Of a DNA stretch of 26,897 nucleotides, positions 14,304 to 22,796 are shown piece after piece; position 1 is the first letter of the stretch, and each line of letters opens with the position of its first letter. The position numbers and the translations under genes are program-made. The notes under the pieces were generated by a model. That model searched no databases, was not told the origin of the DNA, and saw nothing but the letters and a program-made list of their open reading frames with translations. The stretch is from JAFMDF01 sp964644655 (GTDB lineage Bacteria; Bacteroidota; Bacteroidia; Chitinophagales; Saprospiraceae), in contig CAZXYA010000053.1 in assembly GCA_964644655.1 (NCBI GenBank), forward strand, positions 1-26,897, in the 5' to 3' direction.

Positions 14304-16792
14304 TCCACCAAAAACAAAGCATTCCCCATCACAAAAGCCCCCTGTTCCCAAAAAGCCCGATACAAAGGATTATCCACCAAGTAAACCACATTTCCTCTAC
14401 CCATAGACTGTGCCGCTAAAACCACCGATTCTTCGACTTGTGTCATTGCTTTTGAACCTACAAAACCAACCGACATAGGCGATTGATCAATATACCCAAC
14501 ATTCCATAAATCTTCGCTGATTTCGTAATTTCGATTTGTTGTTTTTAAGGTAAAATAATAATCAGGTAAGCCATAAGCCAATGGATGAGTATTATCCACT
14601 TTTGTTTTAAAAATAGCACCAGGAATAAAACTTTTAATAAATTCTCTTTCTTGGTCGGCATATTTTTTTACTTTGGCAACTACCGTATCTGCTTTTTTGG
14701 TATCGGGACTTTTGCTTTTAATCTTAAATCCTGTTTCGCCTGCTATACTACGAATAGCACTCCCCATCGCAATTAATTTACCACCGCCTTTTACCCAATC
14801 TCCTAGTTTATCAGGAATGCTAGAATAACGACCGTCTGTTAAAATTACGGTATTAAAATCCGCTAAGTTTGCACTATTTAATTGGTCACTTTTAATTGCT
14901 ACAAAAGGATATTGAATGGTATTTTCAAAATAATGCCATACCTGTCCATAAGAATTAGTACTCACTCTATCTCCATAAATCAACAATACTTTTGGTGCAT
15001 CCAACAAATTCATTTTCCCAGAACCAAAATCTGCTCCACTTTGAGAAAAACCCGTTGTTGTAGTCGTTAATTTTCGTTGGAATTCATAAGCGGTTGCTTG
15101 GACTGCTTGATTAAATCCACCTGAAACAAATTTATTATCTGCTCGGTTGACTAGTAGAGTCCCTGATGGGTATTTCTCGCCATTCATGGTAAAAGGATTA
15201 CTGGCACAACGTACTCTTACCCCTTTTTTCATTAAAGCCCCCAAAAAGGCAGCATCCTTCAAAGATTCCCATTTAAAAATATAACTGTATGGATTATCAT
15301 CTATCATTTGCGGCATTGGTGTGGCAAAATCATACGAAGCATCTGCTTGTATTTTTTGCGTAGACGCATAAGCTTTTAAACCATGCGCATAAGGTAAAGA
15401 CCAAGCAGTAATATCATAGGTAATAGAATCTTCTACAAACGTTTCTGGTTCGAATAATACTTGGGTTAAAACGGACATTGGTTGATGCGCACTAATTACT
15501 AAATCATTATTGCTTAAACGAATTTCTGTATCTTGTCCTGTTACATAATCAAAGGCTTTTACTCTTTGCCCTTTGGTACTTCTTCCATATTGAATTTGGT
15601 GTAAATCCAATAATGCCGTCATCCGCTTAATTTTATCCAAGGAATTACTACCTGAAATAACAAAAGTGGTATATTTTCCTGCTGGCTTTTTAGCTGTATT
15701 TTGAAAATAATCGGTAAAATTATCCGCTATTCTTTTCGCATTGGTCGAACTCATTTCAATGGTCGATAGAGCTGTTGTTGTGTGGTGATTGATTCGATCA
15801 ATTAATCTTAATGTATCCCCATTGGCTAAATCAATGCCTTTTCCTGCCCGCCCATGTCCTGCTTGCTCATAAGTCATGCCAATTGAGCCATTAAAAGTTG
15901 GATAAGTATCGCCATAACTTGGGTATAATAAATCGAAGCGTTCTTTCGTAAAATACATCCAACCTTCCTGATCAAAGTATTTAGCATTATTCTTGCCTAT
16001 TTCCGTCTGAAAATCTTTCTGAAAATCCGTAATATATTCATGGAAAGGTGCTGCCGCTGGTGCAAAATAATAAGGGCTATTATGCCCTTGTTCATGGAAA
16101 TCTACATGAATATGCGGCATCCATTGGCGATAATAAGGAAGTCTTTGCTGACTTTCTACCTGCGTTGCCCAAGCCCAATCTCTATTCAAATCAAATTGAT
16201 AATGATTCACCCGACCTCCTGGCCAAGGTTCTTGATGTTCTCTTGAAATTGGATTGGTAGTTAATATTTTATTAGACACATTTCTATTCCAATCCGTATA
16301 TCGAGAATAGCCATCTGGATTGACTGTTGGATCAATAATCACTACTGTATTTTCTAGCCATTTAGCAGCATCAGCATTTGTTCCATTGGTTAATTCATAC
16401 AAAGTTTTAACCGCCGCATTAGGCGAACTAGCCTCATTGCCATGTACTGCAAAACTTAACCAAACGATCGCTTGATTGTCATCAGTTGCGTTTCCTTCCA
16501 TCAATCCTGTTCGCTTTAAGTTATTAGTTCGAATTGCCTCTAAATTGGCAATGTTCTTTTCAGAAGATATAAAAACTAAAACTAATGGACGATTCTGATT
16601 AGTTCTACCATATTCTACAAATTTCACTTGCGTACTATTAGCAGCTACATGCTCAAAATAATCGACAATTAAGTGATGTGGATAAAAGTTGCTGCCTAAT
16701 TTTTCTTGAAAAAAATCGTCTGGAGATTGAATCTGGCTAAAAGCGCAAATAGATATAATTAAGGAGAATAAAAAGGTAAGGAAAAATTTCAT
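14300..16792 (-). CDS. Exported M14 zinc carboxypeptidase with C-terminal GATase1-like domain
   Basis: An 830-residue secreted metallopeptidase. Residues 1-20 form a signal peptide (MKFFLTFLFSLIISICAFSQ). The M14 catalytic domain covers about 35-350: zinc ligands His117 and Glu120 in VHGNEASS, a histidine in HIHVDFHEQGHN (227-237), DLNRDW in the substrate site and a likely catalytic Glu309 in MTYEQAGH. A GATase1-like Rossmann domain follows at about 605-700 (KVLLIYGD, VILTDG, WVKGGGKLIAMG), with no amidotransferase catalytic triad recognised; it is probably structural or regulatory. The C-terminus (760-830) is another beta-rich segment. This architecture is common in Bacteroidota. The gene overlaps the end of the aminopeptidase gene convergently. 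The promoter may be the minus-strand box at 16864-16871. Confidence 0.9.
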   Translation of the reverse strand: MKFFLTFLFSLIISICAFSQIQSPDDFFQEKLGSNFYPHHLIVDYFEHVAANSTQVKFVEYGRTNQNRPLVLVFISSEKNIANLEAIRTNNLKRTGLMEGNATDDNQAIVWLSFAVHGNEASSPNAAVKTLYELTNGTNADAAKWLENTVVIIDPTVNPDGYSRYTDWNRNVSNKILTTNPISREHQEPWPGGRVNHYQFDLNRDWAWATQVESQQRLPYYRQWMPHIHVDFHEQGHNSPYYFAPAAAPFHEYITDFQKDFQTEIGKNNAKYFDQEGWMYFTKERFDLLYPSYGDTYPTFNGSIGMTYEQAGHGRAGKGIDLANGDTLRLIDRINHHTTTALSTIEMSSTNAKRIADNFTDYFQNTAKKPAGKYTTFVISGSNSLDKIKRMTALLDLHQIQYGRSTKGQRVKAFDYVTGQDTEIRLSNNDLVISAHQPMSVLTQVLFEPETFVEDSITYDITAWSLPYAHGLKAYASTQKIQADASYDFATPMPQMIDDNPYSYIFKWESLKDAAFLGALMKKGVRVRCASNPFTMNGEKYPSGTLLVNRADNKFVSGGFNQAVQATAYEFQRKLTTTTTGFSQSGADFGSGKMNLLDAPKVLLIYGDRVSTNSYGQVWHYFENTIQYPFVAIKSDQLNSANLADFNTVILTDGRYSSIPDKLGDWVKGGGKLIAMGSAIRSIAGETGFKIKSKSPDTKKADTVVAKVKKYADQEREFIKSFIPGAIFKTKVDNTHPLAYGLPDYYFTLKTTNRNYEISEDLWNVGYIDQSPMSVGFVGSKAMTQVEESVVLAAQSMGRGNVVYLVDNPLYRAFWEQGAFVMGNALFLVD

Positions 16793-16863
16793 ATCTATTA
16801 ATATGGTCCAGACACTAGTCTGAAAAATGGTTAGGAATAATGGGCAACTGCCTATGTGCGCTA

Positions 16864-16893
16864 CAAAATTAAGATAAATAATGATGTTTATCT
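16864..16893 (-). promoter_or_regulatory. Putative promoter/operator of the M14 peptidase gene
   Basis: The minus strand reads TAATTTTG (complement of 16864-16871), a TAnnTTTG match, directly preceded by the palindrome AGATAAA ... TTTATCT (16872-16878 and 16887-16893, 8-base spacer). A palindrome abutting the -7 box is a plausible operator. No TTG at -33 is seen. Confidence 0.45.
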
Positions 16894-16943
16894 AAAAATT
16901 AAAAATCCATTAGAAAAAAATTAAACTATCTAAACACCTTTTT

Positions 16944-16963
16944 CTTAGATTTGTTAATCTAAG
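16944..16963. promoter_or_regulatory. Palindrome overlapping a -7 box upstream of the 109-residue gene
   Basis: CTTAGATT (16944-16951), TGTT, AATCTAAG (16956-16963) is a perfect 8-bp palindrome. It contains TAGATTTG (16946-16953), a + strand TAnnTTTG box, 82 bases before the ATG at 17035. Its position suggests a repressor site. Confidence 0.45.
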
Positions 16964-17034
16964 TTAATAATGAAATATCAATATATTCGCCAAACGATAA
17001 TGTTGAAATATTAATCACCATAAAAATAAGGACT

Positions 17035-17364
17035 ATGGCATTAATGAAATTTTTTAAGACGCCAAAAAATCAAAAGTTTGATTACAAGCCTAGGTATTGG
17101 GACCCTAAAAAAGAAGCCTTAGAAGAACGAATGAGTAAGTATAAAGAAGAAAATAAAGGGGATGCTAAGGCTGTTAAAAACCGACTACGTAAAGGCTTTA
17201 AAGGAAAAGGAGCAAGTGTAGATTTTAGGAAGACACGAGCCATTCGCACCAAAGAATTAAAACGGTCTAATCGAGTCTTATTTATTACAGTTATAGTCTT
17301 AGCTTTATTATCTTATGTCTTATTTGAAATATACTTGACAGAAATTGTTGATATGTTAGAGTAA
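17035..17364 (+). CDS. Small basic tail-anchored membrane protein
   Basis: A 109-residue protein of unknown function. The N-terminal 75 residues are highly basic (KFFKTPKNQKFDYKPRYWDP, then RLRKGFKGKG and RTKELKRSNR), followed by one transmembrane helix at about 82-101 (VLFITVIVLALLSYVLFEIY) and an acidic tail TEIVDMLE. The topology should leave the basic part in the cytoplasm, possibly touching DNA, RNA or membrane lipids. AAGGACT precedes the ATG by a few bases, which is closer to a Shine-Dalgarno than usual in this phylum. It sits just upstream of mutL and the rhomboids in the same direction. I do not recognise a named family. Confidence 0.7.
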   Translation: MALMKFFKTPKNQKFDYKPRYWDPKKEALEERMSKYKEENKGDAKAVKNRLRKGFKGKGASVDFRKTRAIRTKELKRSNRVLFITVIVLALLSYVLFEIYLTEIVDMLE

Positions 17365-17380
17365 AGAACAGCAATAGCCG

Positions 17381-17411
17381 TTGTTTACTGAGATTATTAT
17401 TTTTACTTTTG
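17381..17411 (+). promoter_or_regulatory. Putative mutL promoter
   Basis: TTG (17381-17383), 20 bases, TACTTTTG (17404-17411) fits the Bacteroidota -33/-7 pattern. It lies 17 bases after the small membrane-protein gene and 103 bases before the mutL start. Confidence 0.55.
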
Positions 17412-17513
17412 AGAAATTAAGGATTTAAGTTAGATTGAGCGTGTTTTTTGGTTAACAACAAACATTTTTCAAGGACTTAATTTTTCAAGCATTAGTAAAA
17501 AAAATAACATTTT

Positions 17514-19409
17514 ATGGCTGATGTGATTCAGCTTCTACCAGATTCTATTGCCAACCAAATTGCTGCGGGAGAAGTTATTCAACGCCCAGCCTCGATGGTC
17601 AAAGAATTATTGGAGAATGCCATTGATGCGGGGAGTACAAGTATCAAGCTAATTGTCAAAGAAGCTGGAAAAACACTTGTACAAGTAATTGATAATGGTT
17701 GTGGCATGTCCGAGACAGATGCCCGAATGTGTTTTGAACGACACGCCACTTCTAAAATCAGAGAATCCAAAGATTTATTTGCCATTCGAACGATGGGGTT
17801 TCGAGGAGAAGCCTTAGCTTCTATTGCTGCCATTGCCCAAGTGGAAATGCGAACTCGGCGACAAATTGACGAATTGGGGACAAAGATTGTAATTGAAGGT
17901 TCTGATTTAAAAACACAGGAAGCCTGCCAATGTACTACTGGAACAAATCTCTCCATCAAAAATTTGTTTTATAATGTGCCTGTTAGACGTCGGTTTTTAA
18001 AATCTAACACCGTTGAAATGCGTCATATTATGGACGAGTTTCAACGAATTGCAATTGCCAATCCAGATATTTTCTTTTCGCTTCATCATAATAATTCAGA
18101 AGTTTTTCATTTACCTGCTGGCAATTTACGTCAGCGATTGGTGGGTATTTGGGGAACCAATGCGAACAAGAAATTGGTACCAGTTACAGAGGAGACAGAT
18201 GTATTAAAAATATATGGATATATCGGAAAACCACAATTTTCCAAACGAACGAGAGGAGAACAGTTATTTTTTGTCAATAATCGCTTTATCAAGAGTGGTT
18301 ATTTGAACCATGCGGTGATGGCGGCATACGAAGATTTATTACAAAAAGATACCTATCCACTCTATGCCATTTTTATCGAAATGGATCCAGATAGAATTGA
18401 TATAAATGTGCATCCAACCAAGCAAGAAATAAAATTTGATGATGAACGATTGGTTTATAATTATTTAAAAGTAGCGATTCGGCATGCTTTAGGGCAAAAT
18501 AGCATTACCCCCATGCTAGATTTTGACCGAGAAGTTGGACTATATCAACCAACTCTGGCTTCTTCTTCTGGGAGTCGAGGTAATCAAAATCAGGCTACTA
18601 CTAATCAAGGAGCTGCTACTAATAATTATCCCCCTACCCCTTCGTCGGGTTCAGGAGATAATAGAGATGCCAATAATTTAAAAAATTGGCGAAAATTATA
18701 TGATGGCATAGAGATGTTTGATGAAGATGGAGAAGGAGCAGAAAATGAAGAAGAAGGAATGCCATCAGAAGCCATTACGATTGAAAGTGCTTGGTCGTCG
18801 AATGCTCCTGAGTTAGACGATTCAGGGAAAAGTTTTTCTAGCAACCAAAAAACACCCTATCAAATTCATGCTCGTTACATTGTTAGTCATATTAAATCAG
18901 GCTATATCTTAATTGACCAACAAGCAGCCCATGAACGTATTTTGTATGAGCAATATTTATTTATGCTCAAAGATCAACAAGCGCCCACCCAGAAAGAATT
19001 GTTTCCGAAGCCTGTTCAAGTATCTCCCTTACAGGCACCTATGCTGCGAGAAATTTTGCCACAGATTAATTTATTGGGAATAGATATTCAAGAGATAGAG
19101 CAGGAGCAATTTGTCATTCATGGCATGCCTGCTGATTGGAGAGGCACAACAGATGAACAAAAATTAGTAGAAACTTTATTGAAACAATACGAATCAAATA
19201 TTGATTTAGATTTGGGAATAGACGAAAAAATTGCCCGGTCTATGGCTCGAAGTGCCGCTATCAAAAAGGGGCAATCTTTGACCATTCCTGAAATGCAAGA
19301 ATTGATTGACCAGCTTTTTGCCTGCGAAACTCCATTTAAAAACCCATTTGGTCGAAATTGTTTTATCACCTATGAACTAGATGAACTAGATAATTTGTTT
19401 TCTAGTTAA
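17514..19409 (+). CDS. mutL: DNA mismatch repair protein MutL
   Basis: Couples mismatch recognition by MutS to strand removal. The 631 residues form an N-terminal GHKL ATPase (1-330) with ELLENAIDAG (catalytic Glu34, Asn35), DNGCGM (60-65) and GFRGEALASI (95-104), a transducer domain with the TKQEIKFDDE block, a linker (about 340-440) that is Asn/Thr/Ser/Gly-rich and then acidic, and a C-terminal dimerisation domain (about 450-631). In the C-terminal domain the metal-binding motif that in endonuclease MutLs reads DQHAx2Ex4E is DQQAAHERILYE (468-479), so His is replaced by Gln, and the terminal C-P-H-G-R-P motif is NPFGRN. Nicking activity is therefore uncertain. It heads a run with two rhomboid genes; an inverted repeat follows its stop. 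Confidence 0.95.
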   Translation: MADVIQLLPDSIANQIAAGEVIQRPASMVKELLENAIDAGSTSIKLIVKEAGKTLVQVIDNGCGMSETDARMCFERHATSKIRESKDLFAIRTMGFRGEALASIAAIAQVEMRTRRQIDELGTKIVIEGSDLKTQEACQCTTGTNLSIKNLFYNVPVRRRFLKSNTVEMRHIMDEFQRIAIANPDIFFSLHHNNSEVFHLPAGNLRQRLVGIWGTNANKKLVPVTEETDVLKIYGYIGKPQFSKRTRGEQLFFVNNRFIKSGYLNHAVMAAYEDLLQKDTYPLYAIFIEMDPDRIDINVHPTKQEIKFDDERLVYNYLKVAIRHALGQNSITPMLDFDREVGLYQPTLASSSGSRGNQNQATTNQGAATNNYPPTPSSGSGDNRDANNLKNWRKLYDGIEMFDEDGEGAENEEEGMPSEAITIESAWSSNAPELDDSGKSFSSNQKTPYQIHARYIVSHIKSGYILIDQQAAHERILYEQYLFMLKDQQAPTQKELFPKPVQVSPLQAPMLREILPQINLLGIDIQEIEQEQFVIHGMPADWRGTTDEQKLVETLLKQYESNIDLDLGIDEKIARSMARSAAIKKGQSLTIPEMQELIDQLFACETPFKNPFGRNCFITYELDELDNLFSS

Positions 19410-19431
19410 AATTTTTTAAAATTCAATTTTC

Positions 19432-19560
19432 AATTTTCAATTTAGAATTTAAAATTTTCAAAAGGTGGCAAGAATATAGCCAATTAAAACCTTTCCTATT
19501 CTATTATCTATAGTATTTACGCCTATATTTTTGAAAATTGAAAATTTTAAATTGAAAATT
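19432..19560. repeat. Inverted repeat bridging mutL and the first rhomboid gene
   Basis: The arms 19432-19463 and 19529-19560 pair at 29 of 32 positions, with loop AAAGG (19461-19465) and CCTTT (19491-19495) forming a smaller inner stem. The arms are simple AATTTTC/GAAAATT-type sequence, so chance pairing is more likely here than in the other elements. The right arm ends 7 bases before the rhomboid ATG, so folding could cover its ribosome binding region. The right arm also overlaps a TATTTTTG box (19526-19533). Confidence 0.6.
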
Positions 19561-19567
19561 ACCACTC

Positions 19568-20359
19568 ATGTTTAGACTTACCGATGTTGTTAAACATTTA
19601 TTGATAATCAATATACTTGTCTTTTTTGCAGACCAAATTGTCGGTTTAGATTTTTTGGCACTTTACTATCCAGCCTCTCCGAATTTTCAGCCTTTTCAAG
19701 TAGTGACTCATTTTTTCATGCATGGAGATTTGACACATTTACTTTTCAACATGTTTAGTTTATTTATGTTTGGTCGTTTTCTGGAGGAACTTTGGGGTCC
19801 GAAACGATTTTTATTATTCTATATTTTTTGTGCTTTAGGTGGCGCTTTTTTACATACTGCTGCCAATTTTTACGAAATATATTCTTTAGAACAAGCAGTA
19901 ATGGCATTTCAAGCAGCGCCTTCTCATAGTGCTTATTTTGATTTTTTTAACAGCCATGAACAAATTAAGCAAATCATGACTTCCTATGGAACAGATAGAT
20001 ATATAGAAATTGCCCAAGGCTTAAAAAATAATTTACCAGAAGCCACACAAGCAAGTACCGCTTTTATTCAGAATTTGGCCCAAGGATATAACCAAGGCAT
20101 TGCTTCGATTCCAATGGTCGGTGCATCAGGAGCTATTTTTGGTCTATTATTAGGTTTTGGTTTAATGTTTCCAGAAATGGAATTTTTTCCTATTCCATTT
20201 AAAGCAAAAATATTTGTCCCTATCTTGATGATTATTGAATTAGGCTTAGGCATAAATGCAACTGCTGGTGATAATATTGCCCATTTTGCCCATATCGGTG
20301 GTGCATTATTTGGGATGATACTATTATTGCTTTGGCGTAAAACGGGGAATTTAGGGTAA
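19568..20359 (+). CDS. Rhomboid-family intramembrane serine protease (1)
   Basis: A 263-residue polytopic membrane protein that cleaves transmembrane substrates inside the bilayer. The rhomboid signature is complete: HFFMHGDLTHLLFNMFSLFMFG (His52, His57 and Asn61), the nucleophile motif GASGAIFG (Ser187) and the general base in AHFAHIGGALFG (His242). Between the third and fourth membrane helices there is a long hydrophilic segment (about 103-178, rich in Ala/Gln/His/Asn with YSLEQAVMAF and NNLPEATQAS) that is absent from compact rhomboids such as GlpG. It starts 158 bases after mutL and is followed by a second rhomboid gene. The substrate is unknown. Confidence 0.92.
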   Translation: MFRLTDVVKHLLIINILVFFADQIVGLDFLALYYPASPNFQPFQVVTHFFMHGDLTHLLFNMFSLFMFGRFLEELWGPKRFLLFYIFCALGGAFLHTAANFYEIYSLEQAVMAFQAAPSHSAYFDFFNSHEQIKQIMTSYGTDRYIEIAQGLKNNLPEATQASTAFIQNLAQGYNQGIASIPMVGASGAIFGLLLGFGLMFPEMEFFPIPFKAKIFVPILMIIELGLGINATAGDNIAHFAHIGGALFGMILLLLWRKTGNLG

Positions 20360-20440
20360 AAAGCAACAACTAAAAACCGTAAAAATCGTTTACTTTATAA
20401 ATAAAAGTAGGAGTTATTGGTACACCTTCGTCGAATATAG

Positions 20441-20471
20441 TTGAATAAAAAAGTGGAAGTGCTTATTTTTG
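20441..20471 (+). promoter_or_regulatory. Putative promoter of the second rhomboid gene
   Basis: TTG (20441-20443), 20 bases, TATTTTTG (20464-20471), then ACACC. A good match to the Bacteroidota -33/-7 pattern, 86 bases before the ATG at 20558. The second rhomboid and the EEP gene may be transcribed from here. Confidence 0.6.
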
Positions 20472-20557
20472 ACACCTAAATAATAATCGGTTGAATATTT
20501 AGAGAAATCCCAAAAATCGAAAACTAATAATTCGCAATCGAAAAAACGGACTCAGCA

Positions 20558-21490
20558 ATGTTAGATTCAATATGGAAAGATGTTAAGAAGGAATTCTCTT
20601 ATGGGAATATGGTCACGCGTATCATCTTTGTCAATATCGGTGTTTTTCTTTTTGTGTATTTAGTAAAACTAATACTAAGAATAGTACATGGTGGAGATCC
20701 TTCTTTTGATCCTGCTTTTGATAACTTTTCTAATTTTCTTTCCCTTTCAGGTAATTTATTTTTCGACTTAACACATCCTTGGGTCTTTTTTACCCATATG
20801 TTTTTGCATTTTGGCTTTTTCCATATCTTATGGAATATGCTTTTCCTATATTGGTTTGGTCGAATTGTTGGTGATTTTATTGGGAATCAACGAGTGTTGC
20901 CTTTATATCTTTTGGGTGGACTAGCAGGTGCTTTAGCTTACGTGATTTTTGCTAATGTAGCTTATGAAGGACAAAATTTTGCATATGGCGCATCAGGTGC
21001 AGTCAATGCGATTGTAGTAGCTGCTGCTGTTATTTCTCCGGATTACAATATTCGACTGCTCTTTTTTGGAGATGTTAAGTTAAAATTTATTGCAGCAATA
21101 GTTGTTTTATCTAGTCTGATAGGTGTAGCAAACTTAGATAATACAGGCGGTAATATTGCTCATTTAGGAGGTGCGCTATTTGGTTGGTTTTTCATATTAA
21201 AATTAAGAGAAGGGACTGATTTATCTATTGGTGTAAATCGGATTTTTGATAAAATAGTCAATTTATATAAAGGCGTTCCTGAGATGGCAAAAACCAAATC
21301 AAGAAAAGGACCAAGAATGGCTTATAAAAACCCGAATAAAAAACAAGCTAAGGGAAATGCCGCTTCAGATGTAGTAGATTTATCTCATCAAGAAAAAATT
21401 GATGCTATTTTAGAAAAAATAAAAAAATCTGGTTATGAAAGCTTGACTGCGGTAGAAAAAGAATATTTATTCAACGCCAGTAAAAAATAA
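20558..21490 (+). CDS. Rhomboid-family intramembrane serine protease (2) with C-terminal tail
   Basis: A 310-residue membrane protease. The catalytic elements are complete: FTHMFLHFGFFHILWNMLFLYWFG, YGASGAVNA with Ser146, and GGNIAHLGGALFGW with His202. Unlike the first rhomboid it has no long insertion but carries a soluble C-terminal extension of about 85 residues: a basic linker (KTKSRKGPRMAYKNPNKKQA) and a small helical domain, KIDAILEKIKKSGYESLTAV...EYLFNASKK, which is a common Bacteroidota rhomboid tail. It probably cleaves different substrates from its neighbour. The EEP gene begins 29 bases after the stop, so the two are likely one operon. Confidence 0.92.
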   Translation: MLDSIWKDVKKEFSYGNMVTRIIFVNIGVFLFVYLVKLILRIVHGGDPSFDPAFDNFSNFLSLSGNLFFDLTHPWVFFTHMFLHFGFFHILWNMLFLYWFGRIVGDFIGNQRVLPLYLLGGLAGALAYVIFANVAYEGQNFAYGASGAVNAIVVAAAVISPDYNIRLLFFGDVKLKFIAAIVVLSSLIGVANLDNTGGNIAHLGGALFGWFFILKLREGTDLSIGVNRIFDKIVNLYKGVPEMAKTKSRKGPRMAYKNPNKKQAKGNAASDVVDLSHQEKIDAILEKIKKSGYESLTAVEKEYLFNASKK

Positions 21491-21519
21491 TCACCCCTTA
21501 AAACTTTACTTCTCAGCGT

Positions 21520-22527
21520 ATGGAAAAGACGTTGCGCTGGCTTAATCTGCTACTCATATCACTCACGCTACTTTGTTACTTGTCTCCGTTTGTTGACCCA
21601 TCTTCCTTTTGGTTTTTCTCTCTTTTAGGCATGAGCTACCCTTGGTTATTGCTCTTTAATATGCTTTTTATATTATGGTGGATTTGGTTGAGGAAATGGT
21701 ATTTTTTATTTTCTATTGGGGCTATTGTAGTTGGTTGGAACCACTTTCAAAGTTTTATAGGATTGAATACAGCTTTACCTCAACAAAAAGAGGAAGTGAC
21801 CGTCATGACGATGAATAGTATGGTTTATCGAAAATTAAAAGGAACAACTAAAAAGAAATTTGATCAAACTTTAGCTGCTCATAATCCAGATATTATCCTA
21901 CTGCAAGAAGCCTATGCTCGAAAAAGTCCAATCAATAGAAAGAAATATCCCTATACTTATCAACCGAAAGATAAATTACTAGGTATTTATTCTAAATATC
22001 CTTTTGATAATAAAGGGAGTATGAAAATAGGGAATCAAGCCAATGGTTGTTTATTTGTAGACCTCACTATTAATAAGCAAAAAATTAGGGTGTACAACAT
22101 TCATTTACAATCGAATAAGGTGGCTCAAGATGCTTCTAAATTGAGACAAGAAGGAGACTTACAGGAAAAAGAGACTTGGACGGGTATTCGAACCATGTTG
22201 GGAAAAGTAAAACGTTCGGCTATTGTTCGTTCCGAACAAGCAAAGATGATTATTGCGCATTTGAAAAAAAGTAAATATCCAGTTATCGCAGGAGGGGATT
22301 TCAATGACACTCCATTATCTTATACTTATCAATTATTTTCCCAAACACTTAATGATGGATTTAAGGAACGAGCAATAGGCACAGGTACGACTTATAATGG
22401 GTCGATTCCAGTACTGAGAATAGATTATATTTGGACAGATAGACAATTTCAAGTCAATAGCCATCAAATTATAAAAGAGAACTTTTCTGACCATTATCCA
22501 GTTATTAGTAGAATTCAGTTAAGATAG
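21520..22527 (+). CDS. Membrane-anchored endonuclease/exonuclease/phosphatase (EEP) family protein
   Basis: A 335-residue protein with three N-terminal membrane helices (about 8-24, 30-52, 60-80) and a C-terminal EEP domain (about 92-335) on the outer side of the inner membrane or in the cytoplasm, which cannot be decided. Catalytic residues visible: ILLQEA with metal-binding Glu130, YNIHLQ (His195), GGDFNDTPLS with Asp260 and Asn262, RIDYIW and FSDHYPV with Asp324 and His325. EEP enzymes cleave phosphodiester or phosphate ester bonds of DNA, RNA or lipids such as inositol phosphates and sphingomyelin; the substrate here is unknown. The gene follows the rhomboid closely, as often seen in this phylum. 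Confidence 0.9.
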   Translation: MEKTLRWLNLLLISLTLLCYLSPFVDPSSFWFFSLLGMSYPWLLLFNMLFILWWIWLRKWYFLFSIGAIVVGWNHFQSFIGLNTALPQQKEEVTVMTMNSMVYRKLKGTTKKKFDQTLAAHNPDIILLQEAYARKSPINRKKYPYTYQPKDKLLGIYSKYPFDNKGSMKIGNQANGCLFVDLTINKQKIRVYNIHLQSNKVAQDASKLRQEGDLQEKETWTGIRTMLGKVKRSAIVRSEQAKMIIAHLKKSKYPVIAGGDFNDTPLSYTYQLFSQTLNDGFKERAIGTGTTYNGSIPVLRIDYIWTDRQFQVNSHQIIKENFSDHYPVISRIQLR

Positions 22528-22556
22528 TAGCCCAGCAAGTTGCTCCAAAATTTCTG

Positions 22557-22634
22557 ATTTGCTAAATTTTGAGAATTTAGTAAATCTCTAAATAATTGAT
22601 TTTAAATTTACTAAATCTTTGAGGTTTAGCAAAT
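22557..22634. repeat. Inverted repeat between the EEP gene and cysS
   Basis: Arms 22557-22585 and 22606-22634 are 29 bases each. The first 10 and last 11 positions pair perfectly; the middle eight positions contain two Watson-Crick pairs, five G-T pairs and one A/C mismatch when read as + strand RNA. The loop has 20 bases. The element lies 30 bases after the EEP stop and 163 bases before the cysS ATG. No T-run follows. Confidence 0.8.
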
Positions 22635-22687
22635 TGCCCTTAGTTACCTTGAAACAATAAAGTATTTTTAGTCGTCTATAAAAGGTT

Positions 22688-22695
22688 TAAATTTG
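22688..22695 (+). promoter_or_regulatory. Putative -7 box of cysS
   Basis: TAAATTTG followed by CAC is an exact TAnnTTTG match, 101 bases before the cysS ATG. A T-rich stretch (TATTTTTAG, 22662-22670) stands about 18 bases before it instead of a clear TTG. Confidence 0.45.
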
Positions 22696-22796
22696 CACTT
22701 TTTAATTGATACGAAAATAAAGTAATGAGCTAAATCATATACGCTCATTTTTTCAAAAGTACTAACTCATAATTACTCATCTAATTAATCATCAAA

